Assembly (NCBI GenBank): GCA_019637315.1
Contig: JAHBVU010000018.1
Coordinates: forward strand, 1 to 64,000
DNA: 64,000 nt
Reading direction: 5' to 3'
DNA from: Gemmatimonadales bacterium
GTDB taxonomy: Bacteria; Gemmatimonadota; Gemmatimonadetes; Gemmatimonadales; GWC2-71-9
Shown piece by piece: positions 32,513 to 40,839 of this stretch. Position 1 is the stretch's first letter; each line of letters starts with the position of its first letter. Below the pieces are notes generated by a model, which saw nothing but the letters and a program-made list of their open reading frames with translations, had not been told where the DNA came from and made no database searches. The translations under genes and the position numbers were made by a program.

Positions 32513-33337
32513 TCAGGGTGCCTGCGTACCTGGTGGACGGTCCAGCTTGAGCTCGAATAGCCGCGGCCATCGCTTGCCGGTGACATACAGATGCCCGGTT
32601 GCTTCGTCGAAGGCGATGCCGTTGAGAACGTCCTCGTCCGTTTTCTGGGCGCTGTAAGCGGGGAGCAGGCGGCTCAGGTCGATGACCTCGAGGACCGTTC
32701 CGTCTTTCGGATCGATGCGAAGGATCCAATCGCTCTGGTAGACATTGGCAAACAACTCGCCGCCGATGTATTCGAGTTCGTTGAGCTTGTCCGCCGGTTC
32801 CCGCGAGGAGTACCGGACCTTCACGGCGCGGCGGAGCGCAAAGGTGGCGGGGTCGACGAATCGTAACGAATCGCTGCCGTCGCTCACGATCAGCGAGGCG
32901 CCGTCGGTTGCGAGACCCCAGCCCTCGCCGGCGTAGGGAATCGAGTCGATCAGTCGGAAGGCCGTTTCGTCGTAGACGTAGGCGATCTGCTCGTGCCAGG
33001 TGAGCTGGTACAGCTTGCCGCCGAGCGATGTCAACCCCTCGCCGAATCGGGTGGCCGGCAGGGGAATCCGTTGCTCGACTCGGCCGGATTTGAGGTCGAC
33101 CTTGCGCAGCTCCGAGTGTCCGTAGCGTCCCGTCGATTCGAAGAGCGGCCCGTTGCCGCGATAGACCAGGCCCTGGGTGTATCCCGAGGTATCGTGCGGA
33201 TACTCGGCGATGACCGTATAGCCGCGCGGCGCGGTCGTCGCGGCTCTGGCTGCGCAACCGCTAAGGAGGGCGATGGATCCCAGGAGGCCCGCAGCGGTGG
33301 CGACGATGCCCAGGGTGGTATGAGAGCGTACAGACAT
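32513..33337 (-). CDS. Glutaminyl-peptide cyclotransferase (bacterial five-bladed type), lipoprotein
   Basis: The 274-residue protein has a lipoprotein signal with Cys28 (IALLSGC). Its propeller-type repeats carry the family motifs YTQGLVY, ESTGRYGHSELR, FGEGLTSLGGKLYQLTW, NELEYIGGELFANVY and DVLNGIAFDE. Such enzymes convert N-terminal Gln to pyroglutamate, or related cyclisation, in the periplasm. The ATG at 33337 has GAGGG about nine bases upstream; longer in-frame starts lack signal character. It heads a two-gene leftward unit with the DUF2784 gene. Confidence 0.92.
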   Translation of the reverse strand: MSVRSHTTLGIVATAAGLLGSIALLSGCAARAATTAPRGYTVIAEYPHDTSGYTQGLVYRGNGPLFESTGRYGHSELRKVDLKSGRVEQRIPLPATRFGEGLTSLGGKLYQLTWHEQIAYVYDETAFRLIDSIPYAGEGWGLATDGASLIVSDGSDSLRFVDPATFALRRAVKVRYSSREPADKLNELEYIGGELFANVYQSDWILRIDPKDGTVLEVIDLSRLLPAYSAQKTDEDVLNGIAFDEATGHLYVTGKRWPRLFELKLDRPPGTQAP

Positions 33338-33702
33338 GCGATCGGACCCTCGACGCTTCGCGTTGTAACAAAGATAGCGGGTGCGTGCGGGTGTAATCGT
33401 TTTCAGTCGTCGGGAGGGCAGATCTCGAGGGCTGTGGCACGCGAAGGTCGCCCTCCAACGCGGATGACCTAAGGCCAAGACTCCGGAGGAATGGCCGAAA
33501 TCCGTATAGGGCCAATCGGCCCTATTGCACAGGTAGGCTCGTATTCCGATATTCTTTAGAACGAAGGTGCCGAGCAATCGGTACACTTCCGGTTGGGCCG
33601 CTCGCTGGGGTTTGAACGCCTACTGTACTCGTTGTATAGCTCAGGTCGTCGTCGACAGTGCGGCCGAACGTAGCAGGTCTAGGGATTCTCAGGAGAATTC
33701 GA
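33338..33702. promoter_or_regulatory. Divergent promoter region with an 8-bp inverted repeat
   Basis: These 365 bases separate the leftward cyclotransferase from the rightward low-GC lipoprotein gene. Base composition falls towards the right. The clearest element is ATAGGGCC (33506-33513) and GGCCCTAT (33518-33525), a perfect 8-bp inverted repeat with a 4-base loop. AGGAG at 33691-33695 is the ribosome site of the lipoprotein. No confident promoter boxes or small genes are visible. Confidence 0.45.
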
Positions 33703-35679
33703 ATGCTAGCGCGTCTCTTCGGGCAGAGTCTAGTTGCCGCAATGGTGATAGTCGGAAGTGCATGTGAGCGAGAGCCGACTACGTTCTCGGTGGCGGAGCC
33801 CGGGGCGAAAGACGAACAGCGTGCCGAACTTGTACCGACCTTCAGAGTCGTCGAGATTGGAAGCACGACTCAAACGATCACTTTGACGCCCCAAGATAAC
33901 AACACCATTGTCGGTCCAGTTGGTATAGGTACATATGCAAGGACAACCCTGCTCCGCGTAGTGGCTTCCGGGACAATTACGCCGATTACCAACTGGGGTC
34001 CGCCGCCGCCGGCTGGTTACTTTGGTACAGTAATAATCGGTCCCTTTGATCCCGGTGGCTTCTGGGTTTCGAACACTTGCCAGGCAAATGTAGTAGTGCA
34101 GTTCTCTGTCCAGGGAAGCTACGGGTTCTGTTTTTATCCAGGTATGCCCAGAGACTTTGACGTTGCATTGTTAGTCCGCGGTGACGGAGGAGTACTTTGG
34201 AATCCACATCCGGCAAACATCACAGCTGCAAGCCCCACATGCAATAAGACCACTGTTCCGTGTTACGTGTATTCTGGTGAAGATATTACGGTCACGGTCG
34301 AAAAGATTCGCGCCGATGTAACATTCCTTCCCGATTCGGTCACGATCTATCGCGGGGATACAGTTACCTTCTCTGCATCGATCACGCCCACCCATTTTGA
34401 TGGTGTTCAGGTTCCATTTGGAATCTCGAGTTACTGGGTATTCCATCCCGATGTTGGGAGTCCACAGAGCGTTTGTCTGCCCAATATGGCAGTCTGCAAC
34501 TATGTGCCATCAAAGTCTGGTACGATGAAAGTAAGTGTAATTGCTCAAGGGGACAGTCTGGCCTTCTCGAGTCGTGTTACGGTGCTTCCGCGCCTAACGG
34601 TTAGTTGCTTACCTGCCTCACCCACGCGGGCCGAGACCGTTACGTGCACAGCGAGTACTGTCGGAAACGTTCCGTTCTCAGTGTCTCGTTGGAAGTTTGA
34701 GCCAGCCGATTCGGCCTTATCGGCAATCACGGTGATTGATCCTGCAGATGTTTGGTCCGGTGCAGCTGTCACCTCCGGCATAGTGAGTGTTGTGGCCAGC
34801 ATTTCGGGTGTCTCGGACACGGCGTTGGCGTCCATTGGCGTTGAATCTCGTGGCTGGTCGTGGACTGACGGATCGAAGTGGAACATGGTCCAGGACACTC
34901 TTCCACTGTGTACTTTCTATCAGTCCTTCTTAATTGACAGTACTGGGTCCCTCCCAGGAGACGGCACGTTGGGGGTCAATCGTGACGTGCGATCTTGCAT
35001 ATACGGCCCGGGCCTTCAGGATTGGATCCAGCCTTCTGCGACCGTATTCCCCGATAGCGGCGCGATTCCTACGGTCGTATCAACCGGTCCCAATCAGGGC
35101 CTATGGTATATTGGATCGGCCCACTACCGGATTCAGCGTGCATCTGAACTAAACCCTAGCCTAGGGCCGAATGGCGCGGTCGATTCTCTGACTCACGGGG
35201 ATGATCTTTCCATTTGCCGGGCTGCCCTTGGACTAGGTCCGACGGATCCTGTCATTGTCAACTTTTACACATACAATAAATACTGTCAGTATCACGATAT
35301 TGATCTATGGCGGAGCCTCCTTCTGGCGCACGAGTTTATGGGCACTAAGGTGCCAAACACCGATTGGAGTGTTGCGAATGGCCATCAAGCACGGGCCTAC
35401 ATAGGTGCCCGTTTGCCTGAGAATGACCCCTATCAGATTACCGAGCCACTGGTGAGAGCGAGTAGAAGTCATCTGGTCAGTGCTGTTTCTGGGTTGGTGT
35501 CAGGAGCAAACGAGCGAATCGAAGGGTGGTCTGATGTGGCTCATCTTCATGTCTATGACAACGTGGGTACGCATCCATCGTGCATGCGCACTTTTATGCT
35601 TGACATGAGGTATTCTCCACCGAAATACCAGTTCGATATGATTGTATTGCCAAGAGTGGGAGGAAATAAGTGTCAATAG
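33703..35679 (+). CDS. Large secreted lipoprotein of unknown function (Ig-like segments), AT-richer than surroundings
   Basis: The 658-residue protein begins MLARLFGQSLVAAMVIVGSAC, a lipoprotein signal with Cys21. Residues about 190-320 look like Ig-like beta-sandwiches (VTFLPDSVTIYRGDTVTFSA, then VSVIAQGDSLAFSSRVTVLP). A C-terminal half rich in Trp, Tyr and Asp includes LAHEFMGTK, which is not an intact zinc HExxH. I do not recognise the family. Codon choice is less GC-biased than in neighbouring genes, with many T- and A-ending codons, which suggests transfer or relaxed selection. It overlaps the next gene by 10 bases, so the two form one unit. Confidence 0.8.
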   Translation: MLARLFGQSLVAAMVIVGSACEREPTTFSVAEPGAKDEQRAELVPTFRVVEIGSTTQTITLTPQDNNTIVGPVGIGTYARTTLLRVVASGTITPITNWGPPPPAGYFGTVIIGPFDPGGFWVSNTCQANVVVQFSVQGSYGFCFYPGMPRDFDVALLVRGDGGVLWNPHPANITAASPTCNKTTVPCYVYSGEDITVTVEKIRADVTFLPDSVTIYRGDTVTFSASITPTHFDGVQVPFGISSYWVFHPDVGSPQSVCLPNMAVCNYVPSKSGTMKVSVIAQGDSLAFSSRVTVLPRLTVSCLPASPTRAETVTCTASTVGNVPFSVSRWKFEPADSALSAITVIDPADVWSGAAVTSGIVSVVASISGVSDTALASIGVESRGWSWTDGSKWNMVQDTLPLCTFYQSFLIDSTGSLPGDGTLGVNRDVRSCIYGPGLQDWIQPSATVFPDSGAIPTVVSTGPNQGLWYIGSAHYRIQRASELNPSLGPNGAVDSLTHGDDLSICRAALGLGPTDPVIVNFYTYNKYCQYHDIDLWRSLLLAHEFMGTKVPNTDWSVANGHQARAYIGARLPENDPYQITEPLVRASRSHLVSAVSGLVSGANERIEGWSDVAHLHVYDNVGTHPSCMRTFMLDMRYSPPKYQFDMIVLPRVGGNKCQ

Positions 35680-36305
35680 GCATCGATCCTGTTAGGCCGG
35701 GCTGGAGGCACTCAATTGCTCAGGTGCTTTGTGGTGGTTTGACTGTACTTGGAGTCCTGGTTGCTGATGTAAAGGGTATTGCAGCGCAACAGCCACCGGA
35801 CGTTCCTCAGCCTGCGGCGCGTGTGCTGGACAGCTTAGAGAGGGCGGCGGAGGATGCTCGTAACCCTCGCCGGCTTGAAGCGGTGGGCAAGATTGCGTTC
35901 GAATTCGGTAACCCGCGTAGCCGGGGCTTGATGGTCACGTTGCCTGGGGTGGTTGACCGCCTTGCGCGAGTGTATCAGCAGGCTCGAAGCGATGACCGGT
36001 TGATGCGCTCCTATATAGTTAAGGCGGTGGCTGTCCAAGCCGAGCAGCGAGATGCTGCCGCTTTCCTTGCAAATGTCGCGCGGGAACCGGCAACGCGACC
36101 ACCCTCCGCCGAGCGGAGCCATCCTATGGTTGCTCATAGCAGTACATCGATACAGCTGTATGCAGTCGGCGGGCTGGAGGGGTTGGGTGATGAAGGGGTT
36201 GCAGCACTGCGGGAGCTGTATCGTGCGGGCTCGGTGGTTGAACCAAAGGCGAAGGCATACCTCGCGGCTTCGGCAAAAAGGGACTTTCGGCTGCCGCCTC
36301 TCTAA
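35670..36305 (+). CDS. Secreted helical-repeat (HEAT-like) protein, unknown function
   Basis: The 211-residue protein starts at GTG 35670, overlapping the preceding lipoprotein gene. It has a signal-like hydrophobic stretch (VLCGGLTVLGVLVADVKGIAA) ending QQ and then alpha-helical repeats (LDSLERAAEDARNPRRLEAV, LEGLGDEGVAALRELYRAGS) reminiscent of HEAT repeats. No catalytic motif is seen. It shares the reduced GC content of the upstream gene and probably works with it. It converges on the TMTC-like gene, 61 bases away. Confidence 0.7.
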   Translation: MSIGIDPVRPGWRHSIAQVLCGGLTVLGVLVADVKGIAAQQPPDVPQPAARVLDSLERAAEDARNPRRLEAVGKIAFEFGNPRSRGLMVTLPGVVDRLARVYQQARSDDRLMRSYIVKAVAVQAEQRDAAAFLANVAREPATRPPSAERSHPMVAHSSTSIQLYAVGGLEGLGDEGVAALRELYRAGSVVEPKAKAYLAASAKRDFRLPPL

Positions 36306-36366
36306 CTCGGGAGTGAATTAACAAAGACCTTCGGCGGCGATTGCGGGCTCTGGCGAGCTCCGGGGG

Positions 36367-37992
36367 TTATTCGGACCTGAGGCGCGCTCGGGCCCGCTGT
36401 GCTGCTCCTTCGAATTCGGGCTGGCCGAGTGACACGCCCCGTTCGGCGATGTCGAGGGCTTCCCGGTACTGCTCAGTCGCCATCAGACATTCGAACAGGC
36501 GACTCCGCATTACGGTCGCATCGGAGTGGTGAGCCAGGCCCTTCGTAAGGACCGCGATAGCCTCGTCGCAGCGGCCGATCCTGCGGAGGGCCTGTCCCCA
36601 GTCCTCGAAGACACGGCGATCCCCTTGATACAGTGCGGCCGCACGCGCAAAGTAGGGAATGGCCGCTCGAGGATTTCCGCGCCACGCCAATTCCATTCCG
36701 TACGACTGGAACCCACGATAGCTCCGCGGGCCGTCGATGACGGTTTGGGCCAGGGTCGTTTGGGTATCACGCCAGATGGCTTGTCGCGAAAAGCTCCGCG
36801 CAGATCCCAGCACGATCAGCGTCGCCAGGACTCCGCTGAACACCGGGCGCAGGCGTTCCGCACGTGCCGCTGCCCACGCTCCAGCTGCGACTCCCGCCAA
36901 GATTGCGCCGACGCTCGGAAGGAAAAGCGTTCGTTCGGCAATCACGATACCCGTCGGGAAGAAGATGTTGGCCACCGGAAGCAAGGCACAGCCGGTCCAT
37001 GCGAGCCCCAAGGTCACGGTTGGTGCGGATCGGCGAGCCAGGACCGCCAGAGCTATCAGGGTGACCAGCAAACCGAGGCCGACCACCACTGGGGTCAACG
37101 TTGCTGGCATGGCCCCGTATGCGGGTGGGCTGTACTGCGTCTCCAAGTGCCGGGGCCAGACGAGGAGACGGATCCATTCCGCAATCATGGGTGACATCAC
37201 CAGCACACGCTGTCCCAGGTCGAGCGTGTCGAGTTGGGCCGCAATCGCGCCCTGACCCAACTTTCCCAAGACGAGGTATCGGCCCAGCAGCATTCCCACG
37301 GCCGAAGCCAGCAGCACACTGAGGGTTGGTCCGATCGCGGCAAGGCGAGTGCGGAAGGATTCGCTTCGACCGACTGCCATGAACTCGATCAGGACGATGA
37401 GGCCCGGCAGGACGAGCCCTTGCTCCTTGGAGGCGCTCGCGAGAACGAGGAGGATGCCCAAGACCAAACGTTGCCGGAGAGCGGGCACGGCTCCCGTTCG
37501 GCGAACGTCCAGATAGGCGGTGCAGGCGAGCAGGACGAAGAGCGTCATCCACAGTTCGCCTTGTCCGACCACGTTGGCGGTTGCCTCGACGTGAACCGGA
37601 TGCACGGCAAAGAGCGCGGCAGTGGCCACCGCCCCCACCGGAGAAAGCAGGCGGGTGGCCAGCCGGTACACCGAGAACGTTACCGCGGCGGTGAGCAGCA
37701 GGTTGAACAGGTGAAAGACCCACGGCGCACCGGCGCCGAGTTGCCATTGAATCGCGAACCACCAGATGGTCCAGGGTCGGTAGGCGGCGCCGAGGTCGCG
37801 AGGGGGCCAGTAGCTCTGCTGAGCATACTCCCATGGCGGTGCGAGACTGTGAACCTGCGCGTTCTCGAGGATGATGTGGACGTCGTCGAACGAGAACCCG
37901 TTCTGGAGTGAACGCGCCGTCGCGAGCAGCACCAGGCCCGCGATCAGCAATGCCGCGCCGGGTGTGATCGTCGGTTTCCGACCGCCCGTCAT
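36367..37992 (-). CDS. TMTC-like GT-C glycosyltransferase with C-terminal TPR repeats (second of pair)
   Basis: The 541-residue polytopic membrane protein has about ten hydrophobic helices. The first periplasmic loop carries the paired acidic residues of GT-C enzymes (FSFDDVHI, D36-D37). HPVHVEATANVVGQGE is the signature shared with TMTC/DUF1736 proteins. The last about 120 residues form TPR-like helices. Family knowledge: GT-C enzymes transfer sugar from a lipid-linked donor to a protein on the outer side of the inner membrane. It overlaps its paralogue by 4 bases (ATGA). The closest neighbours on the other side are type IV pilins, so pilin glycosylation is a reasonable guess. Confidence 0.85.
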   Translation of the reverse strand: MTGGRKPTITPGAALLIAGLVLLATARSLQNGFSFDDVHIILENAQVHSLAPPWEYAQQSYWPPRDLGAAYRPWTIWWFAIQWQLGAGAPWVFHLFNLLLTAAVTFSVYRLATRLLSPVGAVATAALFAVHPVHVEATANVVGQGELWMTLFVLLACTAYLDVRRTGAVPALRQRLVLGILLVLASASKEQGLVLPGLIVLIEFMAVGRSESFRTRLAAIGPTLSVLLASAVGMLLGRYLVLGKLGQGAIAAQLDTLDLGQRVLVMSPMIAEWIRLLVWPRHLETQYSPPAYGAMPATLTPVVVGLGLLVTLIALAVLARRSAPTVTLGLAWTGCALLPVANIFFPTGIVIAERTLFLPSVGAILAGVAAGAWAAARAERLRPVFSGVLATLIVLGSARSFSRQAIWRDTQTTLAQTVIDGPRSYRGFQSYGMELAWRGNPRAAIPYFARAAALYQGDRRVFEDWGQALRRIGRCDEAIAVLTKGLAHHSDATVMRSRLFECLMATEQYREALDIAERGVSLGQPEFEGAAQRARARLRSE

Positions 37993-39683
37993 GACCCGCT
38001 GGAATCCTCCGGCGGCGGAGGCGGCAACTTGACCGTACCCGGAAGGGCCCCGACTGCCTGGGCGCTGTCCGCCGTCTGGATATATGTCTGGAGCAACCCG
38101 ATGGCCCGGGGCTGGGTAACATGCTGGAGCGCCTCACGCGCGGCAGATCGTGCCTCGGTATAGTGGCCGAGGTCCAGCAGACAGGCGATGAGGCTGGCCC
38201 TCGTGGCGGTTTGCTCGGAGGACAGCGTGAGGGCTTGACGATACAGAGGCACGGCGGGAGCGCATTGACCGTCGAGTCGGAGCTTGTCGGCAAAGTCCAC
38301 CATCGGACCCCAGTTGGTGGGGTAGAGCGCGATGGCCAGACGGTATTCTCGCTCGGCCCGGCCTTGAGCGCCTGCCTGAAACAGGAGCTGGGCAAGGGCG
38401 TGGCGCGCCCGATACGAGAATGGCGCATCGATCGTGGTCTGGTACCAGAAGGTGATCTGATCCTTCCATACCCGCTGGCGGCTCGCGCTTCGCGTCGTGC
38501 CCATGACGAGGATGGCGGTCAACCCGGCAACCGCCGCCCAGCGGACGAGCGGGGTAGCCGCTTTCACTCGCGCCATGAGAGGTTCGGCGAGGCCACCGAT
38601 GGTCAGCATCATGCCGATGCTCGGAAGAAAGAGGGTCCGTTCGGCGAGAACGATGCCAGTAGGGACCAGGACGTTGCTGACCGGGAAGAGCCCGATCCCG
38701 GTCCAGAGCAGCCCGAACGCCACGACCGGGTGCCGCTTCCAGGTGAGAATGGTCAGCGCAACGGCCAGTCCGAGCAGAAGCGCGCCTTGCGTCTGGTCGA
38801 TTCCCCATGCCGCTGCCTGCTCGATTTCCCTGGGCGAGTAGTCGCCCTGCAGGTTGGCCGGCCAGAGTAACAGGCGGAACCAATGGGGCACCACGGCCAG
38901 CATGGTAATGGCCCGACCGCCCATCGATTGCCCGGCCAAGGCCTCGGCCGTGAACGTACCAACCGGATCACCTCCGAGGGCCAGCGTTCGGATGGCGAAG
39001 AACGAGGTCGCTCCCAATAGCATGACCAGCAGCAGCGGGCGGATGGCGGCCAGTCGCGTCGTGAGGGGCCGGTTGTCGCGAACGATGGTCAACTCCGCCG
39101 CGACGATCAGGCCGATGATGACGAGCCCGCTTTCCTTGAACAGCGTCGCGGCGAGATAGAGAGCGAACAGGGTGGCGCCGTGCCGTGCCGTGAACTCCGA
39201 GCCTTCCCGGGCTCGGAGATAACAGAGCGCCGTGAGACACGCCAGCAGTCCCACCATGATCTCGGATTGGTTGACGGCAACGGCGACAGCTTCCACATGC
39301 ACCGGGTGGATCATGAACAGCGCAGCGGCGACCCAGGCGGCACCGAACGGCAGGAGGAGTCGCGCCAGCATGAAGACAGCGAACCCGGCTGTCGCGTACA
39401 TCAGAATGCTGGCCAATCGGAACGCGAGCGGTGATCCGCCCCCCAATTGCCATTGCACCGCGAATCCGGTCGTCGCCAGAGGACGGTACAACGCGGGGGG
39501 GAACGGTTTGGGCCAATAGGACTCGGAAAAGAACGCCCCGGGACTCGTCAATTGGTGGACGATCGGGTTCTGTTTGATGACCGGAAGGTCATCCTGGGCG
39601 TAGTCGTTGCCGAGGCCGGTTACTGTCGCGGCCAGGCAGAGCCCGGCGAGGGCGAGGCCGGCAAAAAGGTTCGGTCGGGTCAT
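37989..39683 (-). CDS. TMTC-like GT-C glycosyltransferase with C-terminal TPR repeats (first of pair)
   Basis: This 564-residue paralogue has the same layout: early signal-anchor helix, acidic pair in NDYAQDDLPVI (D31-D32), HPVHVEAVAVAVNQSE, about ten membrane helices, then TPR-like repeats (AEREYRLAIALYPTNW, AVPLYRQALTL) and a proline-rich tail. The GGAGGGGG ribosome site precedes ATG 39683. Conserved acidic pairs argue that both copies are active; they may differ in acceptor or donor. It is divergent from the pilin genes, with a 259-base region between that carries a sigma-54 promoter for the pilins. Confidence 0.86.
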   Translation of the reverse strand: MTRPNLFAGLALAGLCLAATVTGLGNDYAQDDLPVIKQNPIVHQLTSPGAFFSESYWPKPFPPALYRPLATTGFAVQWQLGGGSPLAFRLASILMYATAGFAVFMLARLLLPFGAAWVAAALFMIHPVHVEAVAVAVNQSEIMVGLLACLTALCYLRAREGSEFTARHGATLFALYLAATLFKESGLVIIGLIVAAELTIVRDNRPLTTRLAAIRPLLLVMLLGATSFFAIRTLALGGDPVGTFTAEALAGQSMGGRAITMLAVVPHWFRLLLWPANLQGDYSPREIEQAAAWGIDQTQGALLLGLAVALTILTWKRHPVVAFGLLWTGIGLFPVSNVLVPTGIVLAERTLFLPSIGMMLTIGGLAEPLMARVKAATPLVRWAAVAGLTAILVMGTTRSASRQRVWKDQITFWYQTTIDAPFSYRARHALAQLLFQAGAQGRAEREYRLAIALYPTNWGPMVDFADKLRLDGQCAPAVPLYRQALTLSSEQTATRASLIACLLDLGHYTEARSAAREALQHVTQPRAIGLLQTYIQTADSAQAVGALPGTVKLPPPPPEDSSGS

Positions 39684-39858
39684 GAGAACCCCCTCCGTTG
39701 CAAGAACCGGGGAACCTCGGCGGGCACCCCATTACCACCCTCCGGCCTCCGTCCGCTTGCAAAGTCCAACGCGGCGGCGCCAACAAAAGCCTGCATCCTG
39801 GCGTGCAACATTCTCATAACGCATTTAAAGGCAACGGGTTGCATCCGATGAGTTACCC

Positions 39859-39874
39859 TGGCACCAACGTTGCT
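39859..39874 (+). promoter_or_regulatory. Consensus sigma-54 promoter for the pilin genes
   Basis: TGGCAC (39859-39864), five bases, then TTGCT (39870-39874) match the -24/-12 consensus (TGGCAC-N5-TTGCW) exactly, with GG and GC in the required spacing. The predicted start of transcription is about 39885, giving a leader of about 58 bases to the pilin ATG. Upstream, GCAAC repeats occur at 39805-39809 and 39831-39835, the latter as GCAAC-GG-GTTGC, and could be activator sites. Sigma-54 control of pilA is well known in other bacteria. Confidence 0.85.
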
Positions 39875-39942
39875 CCTCAGTTTCACCGGACGAGCGACAC
39901 CGCTTGGTTCAGGATCAACATCGTACCCCACTCGGAGGAAGC

Positions 39943-40326
39943 ATGTTCAATCGTAAGGGTTTCACGCTCATCGAGCTGCTGATCGTGGTTGTGATCATCG
40001 GCATCTTGGCCGCCATCGCGATTCCGAAGTTCGCGGCGACCAAAGACAAGGCCAAGCTGGCCTCGGTTCGGACTGACCTCCGGAACGTCATGACCGCTCA
40101 GGAGGCGTACTTCTCGGATCACGCCACTTACGGCAATTTTGGTCAGCTTCAGAACGCCAGCAATTTCTCGCTTTCGGCTGGCAACACGATGGTTGTTAAT
40201 GGAGTAGCCAGCGGCTACACCGCGACGGCCACCAACAGCTCGATCACGGCCGGGTTCTCGACCTGTTCCGTTCAGGTCGGCGCCGGTGCCACCACGGCCA
40301 ACGACGGCGTCATTACCTGCAGCTGA
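39943..40326 (+). CDS. Type IV major pilin, copy 1
   Basis: The 127-residue prepilin has the short leader MFNRKG, cut before Phe in G-FTLIELLIVVVIIGILAA, with Glu5 of the mature protein present. The N-terminal helix continues into IPKFAATKDKAKLASVR. The C-terminal region carries two Cys (STCSVQV and ITCS) that can close the usual disulfide loop. GGAGGA lies five bases before the ATG. An in-frame codon 39 bases upstream is not used because it would put a long non-leader segment before the cleavage site. It follows a sigma-54 promoter and precedes a diverged copy. Confidence 0.95.
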   Translation: MFNRKGFTLIELLIVVVIIGILAAIAIPKFAATKDKAKLASVRTDLRNVMTAQEAYFSDHATYGNFGQLQNASNFSLSAGNTMVVNGVASGYTATATNSSITAGFSTCSVQVGAGATTANDGVITCS

Positions 40327-40340
40327 TCCTGTCGCTCTAG

Positions 40341-40374
40341 CGGGGGCGTTCTCGCGTAGTCGTGGACGTCCCCG
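40341..40374 (+). terminator. Possible attenuator hairpin between the two pilin genes
   Basis: CGGGGGCG (40341-40348) and CGTCCCCG (40367-40374) form an 8-bp stem with one mismatch and an 18-base loop. No T-tract follows, so it may protect the 3' end of the first pilin message or weaken read-through instead of ending transcription. Confidence 0.35.
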
Positions 40375-40421
40375 TTCGTGCACCTGCCACGGCAAACACT
40401 TTCACGGGAAGGAGGGAGATC

Positions 40422-40811
40422 ATGGCACAGCAGTCACGTCGCGGGGGCTTCACGCTGATCGAGCTTCTCGTGGTGGTCGTGGTGATCGGGATTCTCGCGA
40501 CCCTCGCTATTCCGAAGTATGCGGCGACCAAAGACAAGGGCAAGCTGGCCTCGATCCGTTCCGATCTCCGGAACATCATGACTGCGCAGGAAGCCTACTG
40601 GGCCGACCATACCACCTTCGCGACGTTGGCAGCGTTGCAGGCGTCAACCAACTTCACGTTTTCCACCGGGAACTCGGCAGCGATTTCGGCTACCAACTCG
40701 GGCTACACCGCAACGGTCTCCAACAGTTCGATCACCTCGACCCTCGACGAGTGCACTGTCTCGGTCGGTGGGACCGCGGGAACGACTGACGGCCAGATCA
40801 TCTGCTCTTAG
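40422..40811 (+). CDS. Type IV pilin, copy 2
   Basis: The 129-residue prepilin has leader MAQQSRRGG cut before FTLIELLVVVVVIGILAT, with the Glu5 ligand. It is strongly similar to copy 1 through IPKYAATKDKGKLASIRSDL and MTAQEAYWADH, then diverges. It ends in a two-Cys loop (DECTVSV, IICS). GGAGGG lies before ATG 40422. Tandem duplication followed by divergence in the exposed half suggests different pili surfaces or fibre tips. It could be transcribed from the upstream sigma-54 promoter. Confidence 0.94.
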   Translation: MAQQSRRGGFTLIELLVVVVVIGILATLAIPKYAATKDKGKLASIRSDLRNIMTAQEAYWADHTTFATLAALQASTNFTFSTGNSAAISATNSGYTATVSNSSITSTLDECTVSVGGTAGTTDGQIICS

Positions 40812-40839
40812 TACACTCGGCGCGCGATCAAGGACTGCC

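Noticed and set aside
35325-35345. LAHEFMG in the lipoprotein as a zinc-protease motif
   Set aside because: HExxH requires a second His, but the sequence reads HEFMG, so no metal site is supported.
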